Assembly: GCA_021432605.1 (NCBI GenBank)
Contig: MU271143.1
Coordinates: 1,063,277 to 1,127,276 of the forward strand
Reading direction: 5' to 3'
Source of the DNA: Coniochaeta sp. PMI_546
Lineage: Eukaryota > Ascomycota > Sordariomycetes > Coniochaetales > Coniochaetaceae
Length of the DNA stretch: 64,000 nt
Part shown: positions 43,789 through 54,352 of the stretch, piece by piece
Layout of the letters: every line of letters begins with the position of its first letter
Position numbering within the stretch: the stretch's first letter is position 1
Notes under the pieces: model-generated
The model's database searches: none
What the model saw: only the letters and a program-made list of their open reading frames with translations
What the model was told of the DNA's origin: nothing
Made by a program: the position numbers and the translations under genes

Positions 43789-44967
43789 CTATCTAGTACC
43801 CTTTGCTCCAGCAGGAGCATCCATCCTTCTCTTCTGAAACGCCCTACCGAGCGCATCCCGCACCATCGGATCCGCCCTGATCGTATTCTGTACAAGCCAC
43901 TCCTTCATCTTGCCCTTCATGCTCTGCACAACCTGTTCGTCGCCCGCGAAAGGCGCCATCTCCATCTCAAGCAGCCTCGCTGTATCGGCATCCAGCCCCC
44001 GAGCCGTAGCCTCGAGCCTATCCAGATTTTGCCGCAACAACTGCTCCTCGTTCCCACCCTTCTTACCCCCAACCACAATCTGTCCACTCGACGTGTCCGC
44101 CCCTATCAAAGGCCCGATCTGCGAAAACGCTACGTAGACCGTAATGCACAGCTTCCTCGCCAGCGCAATGATCTGAAACGGCAGGTACGCCGCCCCCTCC
44201 CGTCCATAGAGCCGCAGCACCGGATCGACCACCTTCTCAAAGAGCGCCGGCCGGCCGGGCCGCATGACCGTGCTCAACTCAAAGACAAACATGATGCCCA
44301 GCACCAGCCAGCGCTCGTACCGCGCCCAGTCGAGGTACCCGAACAGCCCGAGCGCGTACATGACCGCCGCCGCGACGCCGTAGTACGGCACCAGCAACTG
44401 CGCTCCGCGCGCGACGAAGTCGCGGACCGTCACGCAGCGGTTCTGGCTCGCCCATTGCACGACGTCGGGGCCGAAGCGCTCATACGCGAAGCGTCGCGCC
44501 GGATCGAGCAGCGTGTCTGACGCCGTCTTCAGGTGCACGAAAAAAGCGTTTACGCTCTCTGCGTCCTGCCCGGTGGCCTTGTCCGGGTGGTGCACGGCTG
44601 CCAGCCGGCGGAAGCGGGACTTGATGTCGCGCTCGGATGCGTCTAAGGGTAGGGAGAGGTCGGAGTAGAAGGAGCCTTGTCTCCGGAGGTCGTGGTCGGC
44701 TTCGTAGATTGTGTAGAGGAGGTAGAGGGATACGACGAGGATGTGGATGCGCCGCCTGTGCTCGGCGAAGCGGGGTGAGCCGGGCCGGGGCTTGGGGTCG
44801 CCGGCGCGGATGGCGATGCCGTAGTAGATTGTTTGAACCCAGCCTGTTACCAGCTGTGGCGGGATGATTAGCATATTGGGGTTGGGAGAGGAAATGGGAC
44901 AGGGGACAGGGGTAGCACTTACGTTGGGTAGAAAAGTCCACCCAATGAGAGAGAGAAGGTTTGACAT
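43789..44967 (-). CDS. Membrane-bound J-domain (DnaJ) protein
   Basis: Exon 1 is 44923-44967 (15 codons) and exon 2 is 43789-44853; the 69-nt intron has a GTAAGT donor and TGCTAATC branch. The product is 369 aa. A hydrophobic segment (HILVVSLYLLYTIY) precedes the J domain, which begins near residue 81 (FYSDLSLPLDASERD) and holds the HPD tripeptide needed to stimulate Hsp70 (AAVHHPDKATG). Two or three more hydrophobic segments follow (VPYYGVAAAVMYALGLFGYL, WLVLGIMFVFEL). The C-terminal third is a soluble coiled/helical region. The layout suggests an ER-membrane Hsp40 with its J domain facing a compartment containing Hsp70, but which side is not clear. The intron is stop-free and a multiple of three, so a retained-intron protein would have 23 extra residues. 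Confidence 0.85.
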   Translation of the reverse strand: MSNLLSLIGWTFLPNVSATPVPCPISSPNPNMLIIPPQLVTGWVQTIYYGIAIRAGDPKPRPGSPRFAEHRRRIHILVVSLYLLYTIYEADHDLRRQGSFYSDLSLPLDASERDIKSRFRRLAAVHHPDKATGQDAESVNAFFVHLKTASDTLLDPARRFAYERFGPDVVQWASQNRCVTVRDFVARGAQLLVPYYGVAAAVMYALGLFGYLDWARYERWLVLGIMFVFELSTVMRPGRPALFEKVVDPVLRLYGREGAAYLPFQIIALARKLCITVYVAFSQIGPLIGADTSSGQIVVGGKKGGNEEQLLRQNLDRLEATARGLDADTARLLEMEMAPFAGDEQVVQSMKGKMKEWLVQNTIRADPMVRDALGRAFQKRRMDAPAGAKGTR

Positions 44968-46275
44968 GGTGAGTTAGCTGTTCGTTATGGCATAGCTTGG
45001 AAAAAACAGAGGTGGACGAGCAAAAGCGAATGTCTGTTTGGCCGAGAACCGGGGGCTCGATGTGATGTGTTGATTGTTGCTTTCGGTGCTTATCGCAATC
45101 TGTCATTGTCGCTCCGTTCTTATCGCCGGGTCATCCTCGGCGAAGCTGCCGCCGAGGCCTGCCCATGAGGCCAGGCGCCGAGTTCTATTTACTGAGGACT
45201 TCTCTATCTTCTATTCTACAACACCAGTGCGTGCTCCTGCTGTGCGTTATTATGATATCCAGGTTCTTGATTTTATTTTCAAGGAAGCTCCGATCTGCCC
45301 CTAGTAGTGCCAGCATGCTTGAGCTTGCTAATCACCAGGTCTGTCAATGTCTAGATGTATCCTGCAAGACACCCTTTCCGGGCTCGACCATGCCTCTGCC
45401 CAGGCCGTCGTTATGCAAAACGCCACGAACACTGCGCGCGCGCGCCAAATGTCTTCAAGGCAGCCGTGATATATATCGAAAGAGGCACTCTGGACTTCAA
45501 AATCTTCTCAGCTGTTTGGTGGGAATATGGGTCGCTGCTGCTTTGAGACTCAAAATGAAGCTTGTTATTAGACTTGGTCGCAAACTGTGGTTAGGGTGCA
45601 TGTCACCAGAGAAGCACATTCCATACTTAAACATCGTCCCTGACAATAAGCTACTCAACATGACGGCACAGAGCACTTGGCTAACGAGCTCGTCTCACGT
45701 CTCTATCGGTTGCTGCTCACTATGGCGAGCCCGTAGTAGCTCCGTCGCTGGGCTTTCCGTCGTGTCTGTCCAGACGGCTGCCGGCTCAAGACGGGCAAGG
45801 CACTTCATGTTTCGCGTCGAAGGACTTCACCGAAGCGCGAAGCGTCCAAACCTTGAAAAACCAGGGACTAGTCACGGCTCTGATCTTTGATGTAGTATGT
45901 ACTTTAAAGAATTGTTACTCCCACTGAGGTCAGGGTCGAGATCGTGAAATGACCGGTAACTTGGTAGCTGTCTTGCCTTGTCGCGGTACCAAGATTTGGT
46001 GAACTCCCCGGAGTGGGGCACTTGTACGCGCTAAGCGTGGACGCGTTAATGGGTGTACAGCGCGTGTTTTCGCGGCGCGCCTCCAACTTTAAGTGCTTCA
46101 TCCCCACTAGTAACTTGGCGTATACCTCCTTCTCCCTTCCCACATTGAACGCAGAGCTCCTTCGCCCAACAACCATCTGCACTTGCTGTCTCTAGTTCTG
46201 TCAAGTTCATTGTCGGTAGTTGCATTGCAATTGTTTCTTTCAGCAGGCCAACCTCGAGCCTTCCACTTTAACAAA
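44968..46275. other. Divergent spacer J-protein/CDT1
   Basis: Upstream DNA of two divergent genes. A 241-codon open frame at 45165-45890 (plus) lacks any domain or normal coding composition and I do not call it. The proximal CDT1 promoter has the MCB and SCB-like words listed separately. Confidence 0.45.
46041..46074. promoter_or_regulatory. MCB and SCB-like elements of the CDT1 promoter
   Basis: ACGCGT at 46041-46046 and TTTCGCG (reverse complement CGCGAAA, the SCB core) at 46068-46074 lie 200-235 bp before the CDT1 ATG. The surrounding 50 bp is rich in CGCG words. In fission yeast cdt1 is a known MBF target; conservation here is inferred. Confidence 0.5.
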
Positions 46276-47766
46276 ATGTCTGCAGCAGTCTCTCGTCAAT
46301 CGCGGGCCAGGCGCGGGAACGCCGTCCTGCCTGCCAAGCAGACTTCGGCCAGCATCACCAGTTTTGCACGCGTTTCGAAGGTGCAGTCCCTCAGCAAGGA
46401 CGTCGCGCAGAAGGTGTCAGCCATTGGGGCCTCCAGATCATCTGCAATCGAGATTGTCCTCCCGAGGAAGACGAAGGCAGATACTGTCCTCGAGTCCCAA
46501 GAAAGCTCAGCAGCGGGCAACGCGGCCAAGAAACTTCGACAGGAGGAAGCAAGAACACCAACACCACGAATTGCCCCTCTGAAGAGGAGGAAGGCACCCA
46601 TCAGCGACGACAAGGAGAACATCGTCCCTGTCAAGGCGACACTTGAAAAGTTTCTCCTGCCACCTAGCACTGTTGCCCTGTCAACGGGCGCGAAATCCAC
46701 CCAGAAACGCCGTCGGTCTTCAGATGCCGACTCTGAGCCCGCTGCCCTCCTCGAACGTCTCAATATCCAGTCTTCTCCAGCACACAAGCGGACGAGACTC
46801 ATCTCTTCGCAAACACGAGAGACCCTTGAGCAACTACCCCTGGAATTACTCGACCTCCTGAGTCTGCACGCAGCACTCCTGAAGTCACTGACCCTCCAAT
46901 ACGCACATAATGGTCCCAATGTCCCAGTCGACATCCGGTCCATCTGCCCCGGCGTCGCGCAGTCATGGGGAAAGCGCAAGGTCACATCCGAGGACATCCA
47001 ACGCTGCGTCGGCGTGCTGGGCTGGGCTTCCGACAACAACACCACTTCACCCTTCATCCTCTGCGACTACGGCCGCGGCAAGCTCTGCATCGAGCTTAGC
47101 TCTGAAGCCAGCTTGAGACACTTCGACGAGGAGCGTCTGAATCGAACGTTCGAATCGAACCTCCGCTCTCTCTGGTCTGTCCGCAAGGATTCAGATGTCC
47201 GCACATTCATCTCCAGCCTTCCAAAGGCAACCATGACGGCTCGCGCCTCCGCCGTACCTCTCCTGGTGAAAGGCCGCAACGCCCTCGACGAGCTCAAGTC
47301 CGACATAGCCAAGCGACAGGCAGAGAAAGAGGCCCGATCTCAGGCCCTTCCGATGCTCAACGCGGATGGCACCAAGATGACCCTCCTGGACCGCATCAAG
47401 CACAAGCAACTCGCTCAGTCGCTGATGGCTGCACCGCCTTCTCCCGCCGAGTTGCAGCGCAGAGCTGCTCTGCAGAGGGCGGAGGACGTCGCCGGTGTGA
47501 TCGGCATGTTGACCATGGCTACCGCCGAAGGCAGGGCGAGGATCTCATTCACGATGCCGGCACTGTTGGTTAAGCTGAAGGATTCGCTCCGGACACCGGT
47601 GAGCCAGGAGGACGGGGCATGCTGTGTGCGCTTGTTGGCTGCTGAAATTGCGCCAGAGTGGTTGAGGATTGTCAAGATCGGGGGGAAAGAGAATGTTGTT
47701 ATTCAGTGTGCTATGCAGCCTGCTAAGGCGATTGTCGGGCAGCGGGTCGGTGCACTCTTGGCTTGA
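46276..47766 (+). CDS. CDT1: Replication licensing factor Cdt1
   Basis: Cdt1 loads the MCM2-7 helicase at origins in G1 with ORC and Cdc6. A single-exon gene of 496 aa. The start at 46276 (MSAAVSRQSRARRG) is the first good ATG; the frame upstream opens only with a non-ATG codon. The N-terminal third is basic and disordered and has ASITSFARVSK near residue 30, which looks like a weakened PIP-degron. The middle domain starts near residue 200 (QLPLELLDLLSLHAALLKSL). It continues through RKVTSEDIQRCVGVLGW, the winged-helix fold of Cdt1/geminin-binding type. The C-terminal winged helix (LLDRIKHKQLAQSL..RAEDVAGVIGMLTMA..PEWLRIVKIG) matches the MCM-binding domain. Nuclear. The assignment rests on domain order and pattern; sequence identity to yeast Cdt1 is low in general. 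Confidence 0.85.
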   Translation: MSAAVSRQSRARRGNAVLPAKQTSASITSFARVSKVQSLSKDVAQKVSAIGASRSSAIEIVLPRKTKADTVLESQESSAAGNAAKKLRQEEARTPTPRIAPLKRRKAPISDDKENIVPVKATLEKFLLPPSTVALSTGAKSTQKRRRSSDADSEPAALLERLNIQSSPAHKRTRLISSQTRETLEQLPLELLDLLSLHAALLKSLTLQYAHNGPNVPVDIRSICPGVAQSWGKRKVTSEDIQRCVGVLGWASDNNTTSPFILCDYGRGKLCIELSSEASLRHFDEERLNRTFESNLRSLWSVRKDSDVRTFISSLPKATMTARASAVPLLVKGRNALDELKSDIAKRQAEKEARSQALPMLNADGTKMTLLDRIKHKQLAQSLMAAPPSPAELQRRAALQRAEDVAGVIGMLTMATAEGRARISFTMPALLVKLKDSLRTPVSQEDGACCVRLLAAEIAPEWLRIVKIGGKENVVIQCAMQPAKAIVGQRVGALLA

Positions 47767-48557
47767 ACCCTCGAGCGTTCTTATGGTTGTATGGCATTGT
47801 GCATGGGACATTGAAGGTAGAAACCGGTGCTTGTATGGTGTTTCGGCGTGGTGGGTTTTTGATAGCATTGGCGTGGCGTACTATGGATTGGCTCTCATGT
47901 AACTTTTCGAGAGAAAGGGAAACAACATGGCTCTGGAGAATAGTGCATGAAAACAAATTCTTTGTCAATGGCATTACCTGAAGGTTTCCGAGCACAATCT
48001 CGCAGCATGAAGGCCAACAATCACCCACCAATCCATGTCACCAGTCGGTCACTGCCAGCGACAGTGTCCTGAGGCGTAGCCAAGGTGTTGCAGTGGTATA
48101 TTGGGGGGACCGAGGCCGCAATCTTAGGGGTAAGACCATCAAGCTGGCGTGTAGGCAGGGACACTGGTTGAGCTTGACGCCCAATTCTCATGTGGATGGG
48201 CTGTCTGATGTCACGATTCGAGGTCCAGGAGAGAAACAGAGGCGACATGTAGCAGACAGCAGATGAAGGCAAGAAGGCCAGTCTATTTTTGCCTTGCAGC
48301 ACGTTTAATAATCATAATCTCATGAAGACCTTCCGTGCTAAAATGCAAACCAGCCATATCTCTGGCTTCGTTCCCCGGGCGAGTAAGATCACTACGCTCC
48401 TGGCTCGGTATCATCGTCATGCCTCGAGCGTACAATGGCCTCGCATGCCACAACCACAATCAAAACTGAACCAAAGCAAATCCTAATCACTCAAGCCCGC
48501 AGAGCCCTCGATGCTCCCGTGGACTGAAGGCGCCTTCGATCTCTTTGTCCCAAGCGT
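47767..48557. other. Convergent spacer CDT1/MBF1
   Basis: The 3' regions of two convergent genes; no further feature seen. Confidence 0.5.
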
Positions 48558-49095
48558 TTATGACTTCTTCTCGAACCGCGGCTTGCCGATGTCGGATCCG
48601 CGCAGCTTGACGTTGAGCACCCTCTCCATGGCAGACAGCACCTTCTGGTCGGGGGCCGCCGTGCCGCGCTCAAAGTCGGCTACGATGGTTGGCGTGGTGT
48701 TGCATTTTGTGGCCAGCTCGCGCTGCGTCAGGGGCTTGGGCTGGAACTTCGCGCGCGCCTCCATGATGGCGTTGCCGACCTCCTTGCCGACCGTCTTGGG
48801 CTTGACGATGTCGTCTGACCGGTCGACTTTTGTGAGGCGCTGGCCCTCTACGCCAGACTTGACGGCCTGTTGACGAGATTGTCAGCTGAGATGGCCTTGT
48901 GTAAGATATCTGGGAAGGGAGGGGGGAATGACGTACAGGATTGCCGGTGGAGTACTTCTTCTCTGTGGCAAGGACTGAACCGCTGCGTTGCGCGGCATTG
49001 AGAGCGCTCTTTCCACGGACGACGGTCTCGCGTAGGCCGCCAGGACCGCGGGCCTTGCTGCCGATCTTGGTGACTTGATCCCAATCGTCAGACAT
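48558..49095 (-). CDS. MBF1: Multiprotein-bridging factor 1
   Basis: Mbf1 bridges bZIP activators and TBP, and also guards reading frame on collided ribosomes. Exon 1 is 48937-49095 and exon 2 is 48558-48866; the 70-nt intron has a GTACGT donor. The product is 155 aa, the usual length. The N-terminal MBF1 domain begins [17 protein letters not shown], with the family words [15 protein letters not shown] and KKYSTGN. A Cro/C1-type helix-turn-helix spans about residues 92-146 ([21 protein letters not shown], then [17 protein letters not shown]), ending in LRGSDIGKP. Note that the protein name is unrelated to the MluI-box factor MBF mentioned for CDT1. Confidence 0.96.
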
Positions 49096-52000
49096 TTTGC
49101 AAGGCTGTATGTAGTTGGTGGGCGGTGAAGATGTGCGCGGAAGAGATAAGGTCGTTGTTTAGTTTGAGCAAGGAGCGAGATATCGCTTTCGTGAAGGGTT
49201 CGTTGTGATGAAGAAGTAAGAGTTGTGGAGGTAGAGTATTGTTCGCAAGTTGGAGAGAGTTTTAGATGGCTTTGTCGTTGTCAATCTTCGAATGCAAGGA
49301 GGCAACTTTGGCGGAACGCAATGGTTGGCCGTGGAATTCGGAGTTTGGGCGCATCTGGACCCATCAATGACTCAATCGGGGAAGATATAACAGCAAAGGC
49401 TCGCTGTGTGCCTGAGTAACCCCGCCACGCCACTCTGGAGGCCGTGGGGCTGAAGCAAAGTGGATACCAAGGTGAAAACAGCATGTTCGCTGAGTGTGGC
49501 TGGTGTACTGATATTCGATGATGAGCTCGCACCGACTTATTGTTGGAAGTGTTGGACATAGTGAGTAGGAACGATATCTCGTTTCGACATGGACGCAACC
49601 GCCCGTCAATAATTCTACCCCTGAGCCACGGCAAAATGGCCTGTCATCATCCTTCTTAACACTGTCTTTTCTGTCCTGGTAACAGCTATTTTCCCCCGTA
49701 GTTATACCGATCCCATTCTCTAGGTGCCGCGTCTGGATGCTCGTCGCGCTTTTTATGTGCTCTTCCGTGACCGATGACAGTCTCGCAGCGAGGAGGACCG
49801 TAGCGGGTTGCTCCCTTTCTTGTGGTCAAGCCTTTCTCTATATTCTCGGCCTGAGCAATCGTCTCAAGATAAGACAGTCCTCGTAGACCTCAATTTTTCA
49901 TTTGCGAAAAACACACTAGAGACTACTGTCAGAATACTTTATCTGTCTATTCTATCTGGTCGTTGGTATCCCTTTGGGTTGGCACGGCGTTGTTGACGGA
50001 TTGGTCTCATCCGGCGTCAACGATCAGGAGCACCATCGCCTTCTGTCGTGGTTTTCTCGAAGACCGGCGGCGACGAGAAGAACTGGTGGAGATTTCCATC
50101 TGGTGCCCACCCATTCCACTGTAGTTGATGACATCTACGATCACTCACTTGGTCACAGCGGCGCGGTGCCTTGGATATCGTTCCAATCATGCCTCACATT
50201 TAGTATTTGCATGATGCCGACTTGTCTGTGTGGTAGCTATTATCATCGGGGTCAACAGTACAGTAGGCGAGTTACGTACTCGCTTCTGAAAGCCCCGGGA
50301 GAAGGATGTGACATCTCGGAATCCTGCTTCTAGGCACCGTCCAGCTGCACGGTTTGAAAGGTACATCATCTTGTCGGACAAGCACACATATCCTTGGTCC
50401 GAAAATTCATCTCAAAGCGGAAGCCTAGAAGCCTTGGAGGAGCCGATGCGCTCGGAGGCGGCAAGCATAGAAGGGGCAAAGCTAGAGAACTGGACTCCTT
50501 GGTCACGATGTTGGTCTTCTATCTATCTATCCGCGGTTTGCCTGTCATGCTCACGACTTGAAAGCTATCTCTCTCGAATTGGAGTGAGCTGTACGGCAAG
50601 GATCTCGTAGCCGCCAGAGCTCCTGACCAGGGACTTCTTCAAGAAGCAAGCAGATATGTGCGGGACATCTTCTATACTCTGAAGCTATTCAACGGCTGTG
50701 ACGCCGAGAGAACCCAATGTTAGCCCCTGAACCCTGCGACGACTGCTGCGACATGACCGAGCGCGGCCGGTATTCGAGACTTCCTGCAGAACCGCCATGG
50801 ATGATTGTCCTAGTAGAAGAACATGGTCCAAGCAGAGAAGGTCATTCCTCAGCAGCACGGTTCAGAAGATGTTTGTTGCAAAATGGGTCACCCTCGGCAG
50901 CGCATCCCTGCTCGACGTACAGCGGTTCATGACACACACATCATCAAAATGACTTATCTCAGGAAACATCACTTGGTACATGGCTCCGATTGTGTCGTAC
51001 CCATAGACCAAGTGCAGCGGTCAGCAGAAGCTCCTATCACCAGCGAAGACATATTATCTCGAACATCGTCGCAGACAGTGATGGCCTATCTCGGCTTTGA
51101 GCATTGTTCTGCAGCTTCGATATGTCGGCACACGGCCCGAGCAGATTGCATGCTGCACGATGTAGATACCTTATGTACGACGACCTTGGGGGTGTCTGGC
51201 GCTTTGATCCTTCAGGGTATTCCAAATAGGACCCTGAGCTATGATCATAGCGGATCATGTGCTAGAGAAACAAAACACTTCCAGTAATACAATGACTGGG
51301 GTTCGATAACGTCTAGTGAACAAACAGGCGTGGCCGTACAACCCGTGTAGTATAGTACTGCGCCAAATCGACAGGCTAATGGATGTTCAGCGGGCCGGAG
51401 CAACGCTTGGGAGACGGAATTCCAAATTCGACGGTACTATCTCGGATTCTGGAGCGCAACGAGGATATCGAGTAATAAGTGACAAATCCCAAGTCGCCGG
51501 ACGACGTCACTCCTTCGCCGCCAACAGCAGTTAACCAGATAACTACTGTGCGAAACTAGTATTAGCGGGCTCGAAGTAGCTGAGCAGCCGTCGTCTGCAC
51601 TGTCGGTGCTCGTTTGATCTTCCCGATTATCAGCTGCGCGAGAATCGGTCGAGGAAGCTTGTCGAGAAACGAAGCAGCAGTGTTATTAGTAGAGACACTT
51701 ATCACCCCACTACAGTCAAACTAGAAGGTCTTTTAGTAGCTCTGGAAGGAGGGGTAGAGCTTCTACGGGGTCGAATTGCCCCAGGATCCGCAATCGGGAA
51801 CTGCTTCGATTAGAGTTCGCAGCACGAAGTAAAGGTACCCCCGTAGCAGCGCTACTGTAGGTAGTAATACGCTCGTGCATGATTGCTCACCGTCATCAAG
51901 ATACGCAAAACTTACTCCGTCGAGATTGAGAGCTTCCAACTCTCAATGGCGCAGTGTAGATGGAAAGCTCCGGTCAGCCATCATGATAAAATTGGCCAAG

Positions 52001-52543
52001 GAGCTTTTCCTAGGGCGCTGACACATCGGCCTGCTGACAGTACCGTATGGCTGAGACCGGATCGTGAAGAATACTATGTAGTTCCCACGCTAACAGCCCC
52101 GACGCGGACACCGTCCCTACGGTGTTGCCGGCTCTCTCTTGCATCTAGGAGCCCATGAAATGACAGAAGTTGCTCTGTAGCTGCTTTGATACTCAAATAG
52201 ATACTTGAAGGAATGTGGATAAGAAAGCCACACTACACATCTCACGAGCCAGGGGAGGAGCTACTAGCGTAGCGGCGCTTATGTGCCTACCTTCCTTAGC
52301 TTCCAGGTTGGTAGCAGATCGCCGTCTTCGAGGTCCGATATTCCATGATCTGAATAGATTATAAGAAGCCTGAACATCTCCCAGAAACTTCCACTACATT
52401 TCCTCCAAACAAACACATCTTCAATCCTCAACACACCACTCAATCGACATTCTTGCCGTGCCCCCTCACTTACGCCCTTACACAATAGACAAAAACAACC
52501 TTACCTTGTTGCAAGTCGCATACCCCAATCCACATCACTCATA
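49096..52543. other. Gene-poor 3.4-kb divergent spacer
   Basis: It lies between MBF1 and the GFA gene. Many short open frames on both strands lack domains. TA- and TAG-rich words around 51540-51870 (for example GTAGCAGCGCTAC at 51843) hint at worn repeat DNA, but no element ends or coding remnant can be recognised. Confidence 0.4.
52360..52365 (+). promoter_or_regulatory. Possible TATA box of the GFA-family gene
   Basis: TATAAG lies about 180 nt before the start codon and is followed by a C/A-rich leader. Confidence 0.3.
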
Positions 52544-53086
52544 ATGACTCTCACGGGCCACTGCCTCTGCAAAGCTGTCACCTATACGGTCGACATCGAT
52601 GCTCCCCTTGTGACAGGCTACGACCACTGCGACGACTGCCAGCGCCAGTCGGGCTCAACCTACTGTAAGCTTTTCTCGCGCCCATTCCATCTCCATCTTT
52701 CCCTCTCCGTTGCCAATTCCCAATCCCACAACCCCGCAATATCCAGGACTCCGACGTCATCAGCCAATTAGCTAACCCCTACTCCCCGCAAACTAGCCCT
52801 CGTCTGCGTCGTTCCCAAGGACAAGCTCACCATCAACGGCCCGATCAAGAAGTACGAGGGCAAGGGCAGCTCCGGCAAGTCGGTCTGGCGCCTCTTCTGC
52901 TCCGAGTGCGGCTCCCCCATCGCCCACGACCCGGACGCAGCTCCGGAGATCATCGCCCTCAAGGGTGGCTCGCTCGACACCGAGATCAAGAAGACTCTCA
53001 AGCCCGACACCGAGATCTGGACCGTCGGCAAGCTGCCTTTCTGCCAGGAGCACCTTGCGCACCCGTTCGAGCACATGCCGCATTAG
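52544..53086 (+). CDS. GFA/CENP-V domain zinc protein
   Basis: Exon 1 is 52544-52664 and exon 2 is 52797-53086; the 132-nt intron has a GTAAGC donor and GCTAAC branch. The product is 136 aa. Zinc-binding motifs are HCLCKAV (CxC), CDDCQRQSG (CxxC) and CSECGSPI (CxxC), in the order of the Mss4-like GFA fold. Members include glutathione-dependent formaldehyde-activating enzyme of bacteria and CENP-V of animals. Most fungal members are of unknown function, and many are annotated as GFA enzymes without biochemical proof; a glutathione-adduct role is therefore only a suggestion. No targeting signal, so probably cytosolic. The intron follows the second zinc motif closely, and reading on past it hits a stop. 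Confidence 0.88.
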
Positions 53087-53569
53087 ATGCTATCAAGTGG
53101 TGCTGGGTTCTTGACAAGACTGAGTTAGGGAGTGGGGGTTGCATGTTGGAAGAGATCGGCATTAAGATTTTGGGTTGATATGGCATCAAATAAGTTGAAT
53201 GTTGGGAGCGTGGTTATTGGAGTCATGTAGGGCCTTTCAGGGAGCCTTAGTCAATTCAATTCAATCTTTAGTCGTCGAGACTTTCCACGTTGAGGCAACA
53301 CGGCAAAGTGTATGTTGTCCCTCAGATGAACCGGCGGCAATGCGTCGTCATTGCACTTGTAATAAGGCCTGTCGGTGCCCACGCAACGCACTACAAAAGT
53401 CCATATGTTTCTGATTCCCCTTACTTCAGCCTCTTGACTGTCCCCTGTCATCGATTCGTCACCTCCAACAAAGTAACGCAACGCGTTAAGGCACCATAAG
53501 TTTCCCTCGGAATCTGCTCTCTCCTTTGCTCGACCTCGCAACCCTGGGTCCTCGGTCCGTGACTACCCC
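53087..53569. other. Convergent spacer
   Basis: 3' regions of the GFA gene and the GPI-protein gene; nothing else seen. Confidence 0.5.
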
Positions 53570-54352
53570 CTATACAGCAAACGCAATCACAGCGACCATG
53601 AAACACGTCATGAGCATGCCAGATGGCGCTGCCCACCTTCTCGCAGCAGCATTCGGTTTCGTCGTAGCAGACGGACTAGCTGATCCAGACGGTCCGGTAG
53701 TCGGTTTCGTCCCCGGATTCGATCCCCCACTGCCAGTCTGCGACCCAGATCCGGACCCAGATCCAGAGCTTGCCGTCGTTCGGGTACTTTCAGGAGCAGT
53801 CACAAGACGAGTAGCCGTGGCAGTCGCTGCACTACCGGTGATAGCACCAGGGCCCTGGCTTCCACTAGCAGTGAAATACAAACTCACAGCTGTCTGACTT
53901 GGTCCCCTGTCCGAGCTAACGGTGCCGCCGGTGGTGGGGATCGGGAAGGTAGACTGGATAGACGAAAAGACCTCGGCGAAGGTCGCTGATGGGGTGGCAG
54001 CGCCGCAGAACGAAGAGCTGGCGGCGGAGAGGATACCATCGTACTGGGCTACCTCGCGCTCGGTACGGAGGCCGTGGTAAAACAGGCAGTTCTGGCAGGC
54101 GGGCCACTCGGCGAAGTAGGAGCCCCCGCACATGCATTGCTGGTGCGCGATGAGGTAGATCGGTTCTGTGCCGTTAGGGGTGCAGAGAGTTTCGATGGTT
54201 TCAATCTCGACACAGGGCGGGACTGTGTCTGTAGGGTTCTTGGTTGCCGGCTTACAAACCGTATCAACGTAGTCGCGGGCTAGGAGAGGGGAGTGGCTCG
54301 CGGCTAAGGGGAGGAGGGTGGTGAGGAGGAGAAGAGCTGTGGTGCGTGTCAT
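53570..54352 (-). CDS. Putative GPI-anchored cysteine-containing surface protein
   Basis: A single-exon gene of 260 aa. The signal peptide is MTRTTALLLLTTLLPLAASHS. The ectodomain (about 25-130) has paired cysteines (VCKPATKNP, PCVEIETIETLC, QQCMCGGSYFAEWPACQNC, SFCG), so it is probably a small disulphide-bonded fold. A Ser/Thr/Gly/Pro-rich stalk with Gly-Ser repeats (GSGSGSGSQ) follows. The chain ends in a hydrophobic tail (LMTCFMVAVIAFAV) after small residues, the pattern of a GPI-addition signal. I chose the ATG at 54352 since it begins the signal peptide directly; an upstream in-frame ATG at 54406 would bury it behind 18 polar residues. I recall the QQCxCGGSYF..W..CxxC arrangement in other ascomycete secreted proteins of unknown function. 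Confidence 0.8.
   Translation of the reverse strand: MTRTTALLLLTTLLPLAASHSPLLARDYVDTVCKPATKNPTDTVPPCVEIETIETLCTPNGTEPIYLIAHQQCMCGGSYFAEWPACQNCLFYHGLRTEREVAQYDGILSAASSSFCGAATPSATFAEVFSSIQSTFPIPTTGGTVSSDRGPSQTAVSLYFTASGSQGPGAITGSAATATATRLVTAPESTRTTASSGSGSGSGSQTGSGGSNPGTKPTTGPSGSASPSATTKPNAAARRWAAPSGMLMTCFMVAVIAFAV

Noticed and set aside
45165-45890. 241-codon ATG open frame between the J-protein gene and CDT1
   Set aside because: No domain, scattered Cys/Trp/Met composition unlike a real protein, no promoter signals, and it fills a divergent promoter region. It is probably chance, though transcript data would settle it.
51540-51870. TAG/TA-rich segment with short palindromes, possible transposon relic
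   Set aside because: No terminal repeats, target-site duplication or transposase remnant can be recognised by eye.
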